From the NCBI GenBank assembly GCA_946122785.1, contig CAMGYJ010000003.1:6112032-6176031 (forward strand): DNA of 64,000 nt, written 5' to 3'. A program made the translations under genes and the position numbers. Below are positions 25,861-39,220 of this stretch, piece after piece; position 1 is the stretch's first letter; every line of letters begins with the position of its first letter. The DNA comes from Linum tenue (taxonomy: Eukaryota > Streptophyta > Magnoliopsida > Malpighiales > Linaceae). Below the pieces are notes generated by a model, which searched no databases, was not told the DNA's origin, and saw only the letters and a program-made list of their open reading frames with translations.

Positions 25861-27053
25861 AGGGCAAAAAGCCAAAAACTGGAATTGCTAGAGAGAGAAT
25901 GGAAGGGGGTAAGTAAGGTGACTCTATTCTCTCTGAAACAAGGAATCAGAGGAAAGAAAGAGGCTGGCTGGCTGGCTTCTGGTCTGACAGTGTAAGATGG
26001 GGTGGTTCATGTGCTCTGTCTCCTTTTGTTTTGGTGTATATTAAAATGTTGTAAGATAGGTATAAAGAGAGAGTATATCTCATTGTACAAATATTCAAAC
26101 TTATTCACCAAAATACTCAAAGGAAAAGAAGATGATTCTTCTTCCTTTTCTTATCATCTTCTTTACATACATTTACAGGGTTGTGTTTTTTTTTTTACAG
26201 TCTTAGGAATTGTTTGTTGATCATAGGGTTAAAAGAACTATGGTTTTTGGTGTAAATATGAACTTGGTAGTGCATTGGATTCCCTAGCCTACGTTTGCAT
26301 GGCATGGCTTTCAAACCCCACGTGACATTCTTTCAAACTCTCTCACACAAACAAAGACCATTCAAAAGGTCCCAAGTAATGGCTTTCTATCCCTTCAATG
26401 TGTGGGATCGTGTAGAATAATGCTAAGATAGCATTAGCATTGTGGGCTTCTTTGAGTTTTTGGGGGCACTTTGGTGACCACCTAAACAAAGTAATGAACC
26501 CAACATGAGCAAAGGGGGAACATCTCCGGGTTTCTCTTTTATAGTTAGGGGTGTGATCATATATGTTATATGTATGGATAAACAGATTGTTTTCCTGAAT
26601 TTATATGATATTCATGAAGTTATTGTAAATCTGAACCCATACCATCACGAGAAAAAATGGATAAAAGAACTCGAATTCCAAACTTCCAATGCATGACTTG
26701 GATTCTTTGGGTTGTGAATTTAGGCATATATGTTGGAAAGTCATGAATATGCGTTGAACCCACAAATGACAATGTATATGGAGCAATCGAGTAATTTGAT
26801 CTAATTGCCGTGATCCGTATGAGTATCAAATCAGACCCAAATGGACTCATATGCACTTTTAATGATTTTGAATATGTATTTGGTCTAATTCGGGTCGAAG
26901 CCAGATGAGTCTAATTGAATGCAGACTGTACGAACAAAAAGATAACATCAACCATCTCAGTCTCACTAAACATCTTCAACCCAATTCGCACAATTAATGT
27001 TTCTGTTTCTATGTTTCTATTTGTTAAGTACGCAAAATATGGATTTGTCTACC
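25861..27053. other. Intergenic region
   Basis: AT-rich DNA upstream of the GARP gene. I see no supported gene, RNA gene or complete mobile element. Confidence 0.5.
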
Positions 27054-27501
27054 CATAGGCGGAGGCAGGGGTGTTTGCCCCTGTCTCGGGACAGGGGTAA
27101 CTTTTGGGGAATGAAAAAAATAACCCCACATATATTTGTACAAATCGAATTAAACATTTACAAGTAACATAAGGATGTATTAATATTACACCATAACTTA
27201 TTACTTGTTCATTAATTACAAAAAATAATTAAATTATTGGTTTCATTCATGACACTATCATTTGACAACAACTTGTTAGGTATTATCACGATATTATGGT
27301 GTAAACAATGAATGTATTTTACATTTCTTTCATAATATGAAAACTCGTCTTGGTTATTTATGAAATAATTGTATTAGTCAGTTTTTTGTTTCTTCTTATG
27401 AATGAATTAATTAGGTATTATGAGTTTTAATTATAATTGTAAAATATTATATACATTTTAATAAAGGACATGAGTAGTTTGAAATCCTGCCTCCGCCACT
27501 G
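27054..27501. mobile_element. hAT-type MITE with 8-bp target-site duplication
   Basis: The left end CATAGGCGGAGGCAGG and right end CCTGCCTCCGCCACTG are imperfect inverted repeats. They are flanked by the exact 8-bp repeat TGTCTACC (27046-27053 and 27502-27509). The interior is AT-rich without coding capacity. CAGTGGCGGA-type ends are typical of plant hAT elements. Confidence 0.85.
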
Positions 27502-27511
27502 TGTCTACCAC

Positions 27512-27670
27512 AATGTTTTCGAAACTGTACGGGTCTGTCCGATATCGAACCAAAGAGTTAGGCAGTTTTAGCAGTACGAAACAATTGAACGACAATTACA
27601 GCCCAAAAATATCTTACCACATACAAAAAATTTCGGTATAACTTCCGCTACGGTTTCCCAATCACTAACT
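27512..27670. repeat. MITE-like repeat, copy 1
   Basis: It opens CAATGTTTTCGAAACTGTACG and closes with GGTATAACTTCCGCTACGG and TTTCCCAATCA. The outer parts are imperfect inverted repeats (GAAACTGTACGG against the reverse of CCGCTACGGTTTC). Two relatives lie at 33196 and 43464. Confidence 0.55.
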
Positions 27671-30600
27671 TGGTATCCATAATTGAACCGTTGGATACTG
27701 TGATGTGGTGGCCGACTACTTACTCATATGAGAGATTGTATAACTAACCCACTTAGTTCACGACAATGATAAAATGCCAGATGTTGGCCACGCCTATGGC
27801 AAAGCTATATATCGTACTTGCGGTTCGTCCTTAGTGTGAATAACCGTAGTTGTCTCTTTAGTAACTAACCAATCATATATCGTACGATTTACATTATAGG
27901 CACAATTATTATTGGTAGTATTAAATTCCTTTGTCCTTTGGTGTTTGCGATAGGAAGAACTTCTAGAGCTAGCTTTAAGAAAGGTTTAGCATATACCTTG
28001 TCTTGGTATTTGAATTATTGTGTTCCGTAGGTACACAGAAATTCTTAGAGCACTAAGGGAGGTGGGGGTGGTGGAAGAGTTACAGTGAATCGATGTTACA
28101 AGTTGTTAGCTAGAAATGACTGATAAGAGAATAAATTAATTGCATGGATGCCAACAAATGATGAAAATGAGATTTTTTCTTCGCATAATTATCAGTATTT
28201 GGCGGTGACAATTTGAATACAGTTACACCAGTTTCTTCGCATGTCTCGCTGGAGTGAAAGCGGAGAAAAGACATCGGTTCACGAGAATCGTTCAAAACAT
28301 TTGGTACCCAATCGGCAGATCGTACTCTTATCTAACACTCCCCCTCCCCTAGCAAGTCAGACCTGGGCCTGTTAGGTTGTTATGAACACACTAGAATTTG
28401 TCAAGTGCAAGATATGTTTGAACATCATATGTTAGTTACGTTGCGGGCTAATGATACATGTAAAATGCAATTGATATAGACAAGAGTTTAACAATTGTTA
28501 ATTTTGTTACGAGCTGGTGTGCACATCAGAATTCCATTTGATCATCTGATTCCAGATCTTCATATCATATAACACAAATGAGTTATTGACAAGAATATCA
28601 TCATGATATTAAAATAGAATTGGTGTGCACATGCAGCAATGCAGCATCCAGCATTACACCATCTCTTTTTAGTTTAAAAAGAGTTGCACATAATTACTCT
28701 TCAAATGCGAGTGAATATCGTGTGTGTGAGAGAAGAGGATAGGAGAAAGGGAATATCTAATCCAAATGCCACACTGAGAAGAGTAGCAAAAGTTAGGGTA
28801 TGAATTTGATGCAAATAGCTAAGCTAGAAGAGGGGAGGAGAGGGATCGATGATATTATGTAAGGGAATAAAATATTTGTTGTCTCTAAGAAAGGAATATC
28901 TGATGTTCCAATTCTACGACTCCAAATTGAAAATTAAGGTCTTAAAATGAAGAAAAAAAGAGCTTAATTAATAAAGCAACAATTCTTCTTCTCTTTCTTT
29001 CTATACCCACCCCTCCATGGGGAATCTTCTTCTGCTATACTATAACTTTGTCTTTTCAATTTTCTAATAAAATCCCCCCTTCTTTTCTTTTAACTTTAAT
29101 GAAGTGGGTAAGAAGGTAACACAGATTCTTTCTCTATCTAGCTAGCTAACCTAATTTTACAACATAGATTTCACATTCCTAATATTCAGTATAGCTGTAC
29201 TAGAGTTATATATCCCATGGAAATGTACTTTTATCCTGATATATACCAGTGTTTAGAAAAAAAGATGCACCCTAGTATCTGAGTATATGTTAGTTACATG
29301 TAGTTTCATGCACTCAAGAGGAGGAGATTGTTAAAGTATGAGTAATAAATTGCAAGTACCATACTTATGTTGTCATTAGGTTGAAGTTGTACTCTAATAA
29401 GATGTAATTCGGTCGAAGGGTTTTATGGTTTAAAGCTTCTGAGTATTAATTATAGGAAAAATATACATTCCATGGGTGTAGTTTAGTTTTCACTATTTTA
29501 CGCGTTTATTTTCAAGGATAACCCTAATGGCTAATACCTGCTATTTGCGAAATGTTTGCTGATAAATGTAATTTAAAACCATTAGTTAAGTCCTGGTAAA
29601 TTGACTTAATGATGATCTTTCGATGAACATTTGCAATTCACTTAACCTATAAGGTGAATTAAAAATATCCTTCGAAACATTATCAGTGACTAAAAGTTAA
29701 TCGATAAGGTTACGTAAATAATTTGATTTAAGCGGTTACTAAGACCAAATGTATAATTTGTGAACTAACTTAATGCTTACCAAGACCAAAGTAAGCCTCT
29801 TATATGGATTGTGTAATGTAGCATTGCATGTGGATATCAAAGAGGAAATCAAGAATGAATATTTATCATTCTCTTACATGTTTCTTCAAACAAAAGATTC
29901 ATCATTAGACTTAAACTCTTCACATGTCACCATATGTGAAGCTTAATTGACTCGAACATCAATACCAAGTTTCGAACTCGCATCCACATTTCGACAATCA
30001 ACACCTTAATACAATGTCAAAATCGAACTAATCAATATCAACACCTCACGAATTGCTGGGATGACGAACCTTATCTCGTTTTTCATTAGAAAGACTGTAG
30101 CAATGCGAGGAAATGTGAAAGGCCGTTAAACCTTAAAGGTGAAAGGAACGTTTATGTGTATGGTCGTATGTCTACTTGACATGACTGGTCTTTGTGCATC
30201 GAATTCCACCATGGGGGTGGAATTAGGGCAAGCAAAGACACCATTGCTACATGCAAATGTGTGTAAAAGAAAGTAGATAACAATGATGATGATGGAAGAT
30301 AACGAGCTAGCTAGGGTTTCGTCGCTTTCAACAAATTCAGTCTCTTGTTCTACAAGACTCCAACTCTTGCCTTTTCCCAAGATTCTTCTTCTTCTCGTCC
30401 CTCCTTCGCTTACTATCTCTTTTGGCTTTTGTGTTCTTTTCCTTTTTACTCCTAGCTTTTGGTCCCTGTTATATACAGAGGGGTGATCATGGATCCGGTA
30501 CCCGTTTCCGTTTGTACCAACTATGTTTCATCGGGGTCGAATTGGTTTATAATCGGATGAAAATAATTAATGGAGAAAATATAGGGTTAGTGAGATTCGC

Positions 30601-33195
30601 TATGCTTTGTAGACATATAAAACATTTTGGATTTTTCGTTCGCTTCACCTAAAAGGTTGAGATTATATATTCACAAAACGGTTAAAAAATGAATGAAATC
30701 GATTGATGTTCTCGAATTATCGTTCTCGAAAACATAAAGAGAATTAGATTACCACATTTAAGAATATTAAATACTTCAAATAAGGATTCGGTCTAGTGAT
30801 ACTCTATGAATCTTCAATCTAAAAATTGTTGGTTTAAATCTTAAATAATACCGAACGATAAAAACAAATGAAGTCACACTTATAAAAAAAAAAAAAATAA
30901 AACAATACCAAACACTAATATATTTCAGGAGTATGGTAAAATTATATCTAAACACTGGGTTAAACTGTGAATCTGTGATTATGTTTATAGTTGTTTAATG
31001 AATGGTTATCTTTTGCTTTTCCTTCTCTTTTATGGTTTGGTTACTTTTGTTTACGTGGTGAAAAGCCCTAAAGCAGACGAAAGAAAGAAAGAACGAAGGA
31101 AAGCAAAGGAAGAAGAGAATGTGGCCTAGGCCTGGAAACAGGTGAACTGATTGCCGGGGGGAAATTAGTTGGTGTCGGTTATTGTCGTTCGATGATATTT
31201 ATGAAGGGTTGTCGGTTTGGTTTGGTTCTAATCGATTTGATTAATTGAAACATAAATTGAAAAACTAAAACTAGAAGCTGCTAATAAGTACGTGAAAGTC
31301 GAACCGAATCGAAACTAATAAGCCTTTTATCAGCTCGATTTCAATTTAAACCAAAAAATAAAAACCGAATGGACACCCATATCTTTTCCCGCCATATATA
31401 TATAATCTCCCATTACAATTATTTTACCCATAGTCGGCTAGGAATGGAGATTGGGTTTGGTTCCATGTTGAACCGATACCAAATCCGAATGTCTTGGTCA
31501 TTCAACCAATAACTTATGTTACTAGATCATTCAAAGTTTTAAGTTTTAACTATATATTACTCATCGATTCCTAGCATTCTAGTTAGGCTTTGATATTCAT
31601 CCTTCTTTCTTGATCTAAACTAAATTCTTACTCATAGTTCTCACCCATCCATCGTGGGTAAACACTAGCTCTCCCAAAACTAGGTTTTATGACTTCATTG
31701 TTTAGATGTAGTATGCATTTCACGAACTCCAATTTATGTGTACTAATAAATCTGTTGGTTGAAATTTGATATTCATTGATCTTATAGTTTGAGTCTCTGG
31801 ATATATGCAAACCAGTAAATTAATATGCATACGAGTAGACAAAAAAATTGGTGTGTACTTTGAATTTGAAAATGCGACTTAGTAAGGACATCGGTCCAAA
31901 CTTGCATGCCCTATTACCAATTTACTGTCACTATTGTTTGCATTGAAATTTAAAAACGCAATTCTACATAAAGCAGAAAGATAGATGAGTAGAAACACAA
32001 GGATTCTTCTAACTAGAATTCACTTAAAATTGATAGAACTCTTCTAATTATTTATGGGCACTATCGAATTCAAATGATTATCTATGTCTCGTATTTAAAA
32101 CATAATTAACTTGGTAAGCTCTTACAGAAGTGTGAATTCTATCTTCATACCAAGAAGTTCATAAACATATAGAATACGAGTCAAAGTTATGTGCACAATG
32201 ACACAAATTATAACACATAATTTTGAAATCAAAAGCATGTGAAGGTTCTGAATCATGAAATGAAACTAAATTAGTGCATTGACATCAACATGTGCATCCA
32301 AATCATCGTCATCATGATCTCAGTACCAACACATATACCACCTCCATTGCCGTCAGTAATCACCATTTGCTGACGGCGATGTTGATGGCTAGGGTGGTTG
32401 TCAAGGGTTTTGCCATTGTTGCACATGAAAGCCTACAAAATCGCATACAATCATACTTTTTATGCGAATGTATACCCTTCTACAAGCTATTTCACATGCT
32501 TTTGTACATCAAATGATTTTTCTCGAAATCTCATTCATTTCAGTCACATAGAAGCGTGAAAGTATATCGATACTGATAGTCACACGCCAACCACGCATTA
32601 TCACCGTATAAACCATCATCTAAGTACGCGACATTTGGTGACATAAACATTTTTGGTCTCTTAATTTATGAAAAGTGGCACTCAGGTCCCTACTATCTAT
32701 ACACTAGCTAGTAACATCTTTGAATGAATATCTCAGTGTATATACAATTGAATTAAGTTAGGTCGTGGTGGTATCAACCAACCATGCCTCCCATGTTGAA
32801 ACTTTATCAGAAGCAAGCTAGATGCCCTGCAAAAATTCAGTGGCTATATTTCATCCCTAGTAGCAAGCACAAATTTTATTCCCTCTTCCAACAATTTTCC
32901 CCTTTTTTCTCCCTTAATTGACCCTTTTCTCTCCTTTTCTTATGCATCTCAACTCAAATATTGGGCTTCACCTACACACATCGCCCATATATATTCCTTA
33001 CCCCATGCATTTACAAAAGGAAGATACTTTCAAAAAATAGGAGTGACAAATCAAAGTTGGCCCAACTTGAAGTTGGATAATTAATATTTTTTTTAATATT
33101 CAACTAAAAAAAAATAGAGAACTGGAACTAATTGGCTATTAGTTAAAGATTCTTAATGCTTTTCATATTTAACACCATGTTATTTACACCACACC

Positions 33196-33365
33196 AATGT
33201 TTTAGAAACCATACGGTACCGGTTGATCTGATTGGAAATGTCCAATACCAAACCCCAGCCGATAGGCAATTTTAGCGGTACAAAACACTTGAACAATGAT
33301 TTTTGTATAAAATAATTTATCACTAAATTTTCTGGTATAATTTCCAATACGGTTCTCAATCATTT
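33196..33365. repeat. MITE-like repeat, copy 2
   Basis: It opens CAATGTTTTAGAAACCATACGG and closes with GGTATAATTTCCAATACGG and TTCTCAATCA. It shares the internal words AGGCAATTTTAGCGGTAC and AAAACACTTGAACAATGA with copy 1 in diverged form. Confidence 0.55.
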
Positions 33366-33550
33366 GCACCACACAAAGAAAGTGCTTTAACTAATTGTAG
33401 TGTGAGCCCATAGACTTATGATAATATTTTTTTATTTTTTATGAATGAGTAAGATTTTATTATGTTGACACAAATTGGTGTCAAGCAATGGTTACTCATA
33501 GGAGAAAATTAAGGGGATAGAAGAGGTCAAGAGGTGCTTGGTAATAGCAC

Positions 33551-33551
<1 letters not shown>

Positions 33552-33592
<41 letters not shown>
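33552..33592 (+). repeat. TTA trinucleotide microsatellite
   Basis: About 13 uninterrupted TTA units. Confidence 0.9.
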
Positions 33593-36500
33593 TTTAATGT
33601 CTATGAAGGTTCTTTTTCTTTGGAGGATATCGAAATCCCCATGAGACAAAATGATTGTATGATAACTTCTCGTCTGATTAATGATTAATGATTAACGGTT
33701 AGGGTGTCCGTAGCACTCTGTTTTCGCACACACAAAAAAAACAAAATAATTGTATGATCAAAGTTATATTTCACTAGATAAGCATGAAATACTCTTTTAA
33801 GCTTATTAGTAAAGCATGTTAGTTGAATCTTAAGAGGTTGCTCTAGTAGTAATAATGTGAATATGAGAACATTTACCCCACGCTAAGTTCGAATATTGGA
33901 ATCAACAATTATCTAAAAATAAAATCTCGAACCATACTAGAATGAACACAAACAGAATCCAATTATCTAGCCAATGCATCTCTAGCTAAATTCAAAGACG
34001 ACTTCCCCCTACCCTAGAGAATTCAAAATCCGAATTTCAGCTCACACACAGAATGAATTCCATCAATTATTTAAAAGATGGGAAGAGGCGATGAGAAAGG
34101 GGGAACTAATGGCTTTTATGTTTGCATAAATATTATATGCCAAATATTCTTGTATCAATAAAAGTTTTGCTCATGATGGGTACATTTACGGGTGTAAGGC
34201 TTCTCCTGAAGAATCACCAAATTGGAATTCTAGCTGTTTAAAATACATGAATTCAAGTCACCAATGTTCCTTTTGATTGGATGATCATGAGACACTGATT
34301 CTTCAATTGAATTCCCTTTTGGGTAATTCACCCGCTTAATAACTATGAAATGGATTCTTTTCTTTCTTTCTTCTTCTTCTTCTTCTTCTTTGCCCTTTAT
34401 ACCTGAAGAATCAATAGCTTTTTGTTTAGGGTTTCTCTTGGTGATTTGATTGCTTGCTAGCTGTAGTGGATTTGTATTAGCATTATTTGGATTCTTTGGC
34501 ATGTTTATCTTAATACAGAGAAAAATGTGTATATGTTCTTCTTTCAGCCTTTTTGGGTTCCTTTTGATTTCTTCTTTATTGCGGTCTTGATTCTCCAGCA
34601 ACTCAAGAGTCAAGGCCAACAGATACTTCAATTCATGGGGAATGAGTCATATGTATATTTTATTACTCGGGTTAATGAATGATATAAGACTTAATATTGA
34701 ACGTCTTTTTTAATAATTTGAGTGAGTAAAAGACGTCCAACCGATTCTTGATATGAATCAGAATTTTTTACATGCGAATATGCGATGGAAACCTGAAAAC
34801 CTCCGATACTATGCTTAACCGATGCACAAGTGTGCAATAACAATAGGCACGTGCAATGTGCAACCACAATAAGCTTCCGCCATTAACGAATATGCAAATG
34901 AATTCTACCAAATTCAATGTTAAATCTGTATGCACGAATCGAAATATTATCATCAATCTAGTCTTGCAAACTCCTAACACACAGATAGTTAACGGTCACC
35001 CCAAACTCCAAACACATATCCCAAATACTTCCTTGGTCCATGTACTCAAAATCCGTGTAAAATGTCACCTTATACCCCAAACCTTTTAATCCTTGTGGAG
35101 AATGAAATTTGGAATCACTTCGGTCGGCCTCTAACCTAAAAGATGGAATTCCATGCAAAAGGAAAGGCAAAGTTTGGAGTAGTGTCTATGAAGCCACGAA
35201 TTTAAATGGTGTTTTTTTTATTATTGCATGTATGTATGGTCTTTCGGAGTGCAATGCTGTGTTTGACCTGTTGTTATCATATTTGTCAATTGGAAAGTAC
35301 ATTTCTTTCTAAGGTTCTTCTCAGAGAAGATAAGAGCATCTCTTCAATATTCCACACGTAATTAGAAATCTTCCCCATCACTACCCATTTTGCAAAATCA
35401 TGGAATTATCTCCTGTTGTATATAAGAATTGTAAAATTATAAAAAAATAATTTACTAGATGAGTCAATTATAGCCCAATAGAGTATTTCGTAGTTAAATC
35501 ATGATTAAACCAGTTCATGCTCGTAAAATCCAATACCACTTTGGACTCTGATAGTGAATTTTCGAGCTAATGGAATTAGGGGTGTTCAAACGGATTGGTT
35601 ACCGTGGTATCCATATTAATCGGTAGCATTCGGTTAATTTGGTTTGGTTAATTTGGATAATTGGTTTGGTTTGGTTAAACAATATATCTTATTTGGTTTA
35701 GATGGTTTGGTTTGGTTTCAACATTGTTAACCAATGAAACCAATTAGCCAATTATTGATACACCTAATATACAAAATTATTTTTACTTCCATGCAACCAA
35801 CTAAACCAAACTTTCGTGATTCCCTATTTTATGTCCATGTGCACAACTAATCAAAACATTATGGGTCAAAAATTAAATGGGCCTGCCTATTTACTAAGCC
35901 AAAACATTTTGGACAACTACTAGACTTTAGGATTACGTACAATTAATACCATGACAGGCATCTCAAACTATATATAGTTTAATTATTTTGTAGGAGAGCT
36001 TTAACTTTCCGATGAGGGGTATTGGTATGTATTTATGTTAAGAGTTTTGTTGTAAGCCAACTAATATTAGGTGCTGAGATGATGAATGATGTATTAACTC
36101 GAATGATGATGATAATCATGGATGGTTAAGATATTATTATTATTGCTTATATATAATGATAGTTTATGATAGTAACAACATATGGTTATGTTTTATTCAT
36201 TAATAGAATAACTAGCTTTTTGGCCCGCGCTTCGCAGCGATAATTAATTAATTATTTTTTGGGTTATAAAACTATCTATAAAATAGTTCGATTAATACAC
36301 TTTTATAAATTTATATAGGGTTAATTGCATTGTTGGTCACTGAAATTACAAAAAACGTTCATGTTTGGTCACTCGAAATATTTAAATCCATCCATGGTCA
36401 CTACATTTAGTAAAACAATCCAAATTTGGTCACTCTCCGTCCAATTCCGTTAACTTTGGCTGATGTGGCAGTCAACTCTCATAGTTGACCGTTAAATCTG

Positions 36501-36754
36501 TGACGTGGCAATTAAAAATTAATAAAAATTAATTTTAAATATTCCACCTCATTATCACTACTATTAAAAATTAAAAATTAAAAATTTATTAATTTTAAAT
36601 ACCTAATGAACTAATCTCACCCCTCTTTCTCACTACTTGGGGCCTGAACTTTTGTTTGAAGGAAGTAGTGTCCAAGCCCGTATCGATTGCATCCTTCCTG
36701 GTTCATCAGTACATGACTCATGTTAAGAACTTAGACACGATACAAATGAACCAA

Positions 36755-36985
36755 TCAGCATCCGCCAAACCCCAGGCCGTGTGGGGGATTTGAAGCCTGA
36801 AGAAGTGAAGACAGAGAGATAAAGCTATGGCTGGGAAGCCCCAATTCCTCATCCACACACTCCTCACCTGAACAGACCTCAATTTCGGCAGCACAGCAGC
36901 GTCCATCCGCCGAATCCCTAATTTTTCCGCCTCGCCCAATCCAAGCACCGAGAAAGCACAATTCGCCATTTCCAAACTCCGACAT
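36755..36985 (-). pseudogene. Possible captured gene fragment inside the MULE (minus strand)
   Basis: A frame of 76 codons starting MSEFGNGELCFLGAWIGRGG overlaps another starting MEMANCAFSVLGLGEAEKLG. A GA-rich tract resembling a 5' leader lies just upstream (37009-37027). I recognise no domain. It is GC-richer than the flanks, which suggests capture of host coding DNA. Confidence 0.35.
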
Positions 36986-37049
36986 TCAGAAGCAGCAGAA
37001 TCGTCGTTGAGAGAGAGAGAGAGAGAGCATTAGAGATGAGTTGTTCTTG

Positions 37050-37513
37050 GCACAGGGTATGCGACCTTCCGATGCGATTGCCACACCGTCGAACCCTACC
37101 CACTCATCTCTAGGCCCTATCGTGTCCCTTCCCTCCTCGACCTCCTCGGCGCCGCCAGCTCCGACTGAGTCGCCAGCGAGCTGTACGCCGTCTGCCCCGA
37201 GGACTCGCTCGACAAGACTCGCTCGAGGGTAAGACGCGCGTCCACTACGAGCGGTTGCCGATCAAAGTGGAGCCCATTGACTAGCGGCGGAGGAGAGGAA
37301 ACCCTCGCTTCTGTGGAGGCGTATTTCGCGGAGAGAAGCTACGCGGGGGAGATGTGGGAGAGGTGCGGGAAGAGAGGGTATTGGGTGTACGGTGAGGAAG
37401 AGGCGAGGGGTTATGTGAGGAGGAAAGATCGACCCCTGAATCTGAGCTTTTTGGAGCAGATTCAGTTGATCGTGTCTTCTTCTTCCAGTTCTCCCGACGA
37501 CGGCGAACTCTGA
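37050..37513 (+). pseudogene. Captured gene fragment inside the MULE (plus strand)
   Basis: The last part (37277-37513) is an open frame with the segments GGGEETLASVEAYFAERSYA, GEMWERCGKRGYWVYGEEEA and RPLNLSFLEQIQLIVSSSSS, ending PDDGEL and a stop. Upstream the protein-like reading continues (CHTVEPYPLISRPYRVPSLL near 37080, then ASELYAVCPEDSLDKTRSRV near 37165) but with a stop codon and a changed frame between the pieces. The composition is that of a real plant coding exon. I do not recognise the protein. Confidence 0.5.
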
Positions 37514-38809
37514 CCGGCCGGTAATCTCTGTAGATAGACCTGTACGAATTTTAAAAAAAAAACTCCCTCTACTTCGGTCGACGCCCTCTTCCGTCAACGG
37601 TGAGAAAAAGGGGTGAGTTCATTAGGTATTTAAAATGAATAATTTTTTATTTTTTATTTTAATAGTAGTGATAATGAGGTGGAATATTTAAAATTAATTT
37701 TTTTATTAATTTTTAATTGCCACATCACAGACTTAACGGTCAACTATGAGAGTTGACTGCCACATCAGCTAAAGTTAACGGAGTTGGACGGAGAGTGACC
37801 AAATTTGGATTGTTTTACTAAATGTAGTGACCATAAATGGATTTAAATATTTCGAGTGACCAAACATGAACGTTTTTTGTAATCTCAGTGACCAACAATG
37901 CAATTAACCCAATTTATATAGTGTCTTAATTGTTACCAAAGGCTTACCTAACATGGTTATTTGACTAATATGTAAGAAACAACTATCCATTCAACCTTCA
38001 TATCTCATATTTGATTATCTTAGGGAAGCTTTAATTTGCGTAAAGCAAATTGATGAGTTGTTGAAGGTAGTAGGTAATAATAATAAAAAAATAATTTTAG
38101 TTAATAATAAGTGAATTAAGTTATGAAAATGCATTTGATGAAGCTTTTAAGTAAAAATAATTGACCTTAGAAAATATTTATTCAATACAAAGTGATGAGA
38201 TCGTCAACGGTTTAGTTAAATTTATGAATTTCCATTCAAACTTATATCATGAAAGACATGCATAATATGTTTGTTTAATTGATAAATAAGAAATTATTAT
38301 TCCTCAATAAAGGTTACGTATTGTCTTAGTCATTATAAAAGCCTTGTGTGTATATTTTTTTAATGGATACATAAGGAATAACTAACCCTATGTAAGCTTT
38401 ACGTAATTGTTATAGAATGATCTTACATTCTTTCGTAACATGTGATCTAATATTTAAATCAAGTTACAGATGAGTCTCACATTTGATTAAACTATGATGT
38501 AAGGTTAACTTATCTTACTGAAACTTTAATCAGCATAAAGCAAATTGATGAGACGTTGAATATAGTAGGTAATAATAAAATAATGTAGTTAATAATAAGG
38601 GCATGGAGTGATGAAAAGTACATTTGATGAAACTAACCTTCCAAATTCTTTGCATAATGCAAATTGATTAGATCATCAATAATTTAGTTAAATTTAGGAA
38701 TTTTCATTCAAATTTATATCACGAAAGACTTACATTATATGTTGGTTTAATTGATACATAAGGACTACCCTCTGTAAGATTTACGTAATCTATTTATAAT
38801 GTACGTAAT

Positions 38810-38991
38810 TGTCATCAAATGGTTATACGTAAATCTTTTGCAGTGTGCGGTCTGATAATAAATCAAGTTATAGAAAATATTACATCTGATTAAACTACAA
38901 TGTCATCAAATGGTTATACGTAAATCTTTCGCAGTGTGCGATCTGATAATAAAATCAAGTTATAGAAAATATTACATGTGATTAAACTACA
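38810..38991 (+). repeat. Tandem 91-bp duplication in Helitron-family DNA
   Basis: Segments 38810-38900 and 38901-38991 start TGTCATCAAATGGTTATACG and are near-identical, with a few substitutions and one indel. Longer, more diverged repeats (about 38030 and 38530) precede them. Confidence 0.8.
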
Positions 38992-39220
38992 ATGAAAAAA
39001 TTAACTTACCTTACAAAAAGTTTGTGGAGAAATTTTACAATGCTATATAGTGTTGGTACTATAGGTTTTTGCCTTAATGGTACAACTTAAAATTGTACAT
39101 TTACGTTATGGTACAACTTCATATCGTACCTATACTTTTTGTACAAATTCTTTTATGGTACAACTTGAACTTGTACCTTTATGTGATGATGCAACTTCTA
39201 GTTGTAAAGTTGTATCATAA

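Larger units (their letters stand above)
27510..36211. other. Long intergenic region without a supported gene
   Basis: About 8.7 kb, strongly AT-rich. It contains two copies of a small MITE-like repeat (27512-27670 and 33196-33365), a TTA microsatellite (33552-33592) and a TTC-rich tract (34365-34390). A GGTTTGGTTAATTTGG-rich patch (35590-35760) begins AGGGGTGTTCAAA, as many plant hAT MITE ends do. The open frames are short; none (for example 30283-30486 or 34230-34631) has a recognisable domain. Confidence 0.5.
36318..37910. mobile_element. Non-autonomous MULE with 310-bp inverted repeats and gene-like cargo (Pack-MULE type)
   Basis: The terminal inverted repeats are 36318-36633 and 37600-37910, very similar by eye, beginning GGGTTAATTGCATTGTTGG and ending in the reverse complement of that. 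A 10-bp direct repeat, AATTTATATA, flanks it (36308-36317 and 37911-37920). This fits a Mutator-like element. There is no transposase. The 1-kb interior is more GC-rich than its surroundings and has gene-like stretches on both strands, described separately. Confidence 0.85.
36212..39220 (-). mobile_element. Helitron-family DNA with 3' terminus at CTAG 36212-36215 (5' end not found)
   Basis: On the minus strand a GC-rich hairpin region (CGCTGCGAAGCGCGGG, about 36224-36239) precedes CTAG followed by T, a Helitron 3' end. Downstream on the plus strand are AT-rich sequences that recur next to the similar terminus at 47989 (for example AATGCAAATTGATGG-like words and GGTAATAATAATAA), so both belong to one non-autonomous family. 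The element is interrupted by a MULE (36318-37910) and probably by the Copia element at 39221, because the same GGTACAACTT-rich DNA resumes after 42296. Its 5' end was not located. Confidence 0.6.

Noticed and set aside
33552..33592. TTA repeats as a regulatory array
   Set aside because: It is a simple microsatellite with no gene nearby.
38810..38991. CRISPR-like repeats
   Set aside because: Two adjoining 91-bp copies without spacers in a plant genome; a plain tandem duplication.
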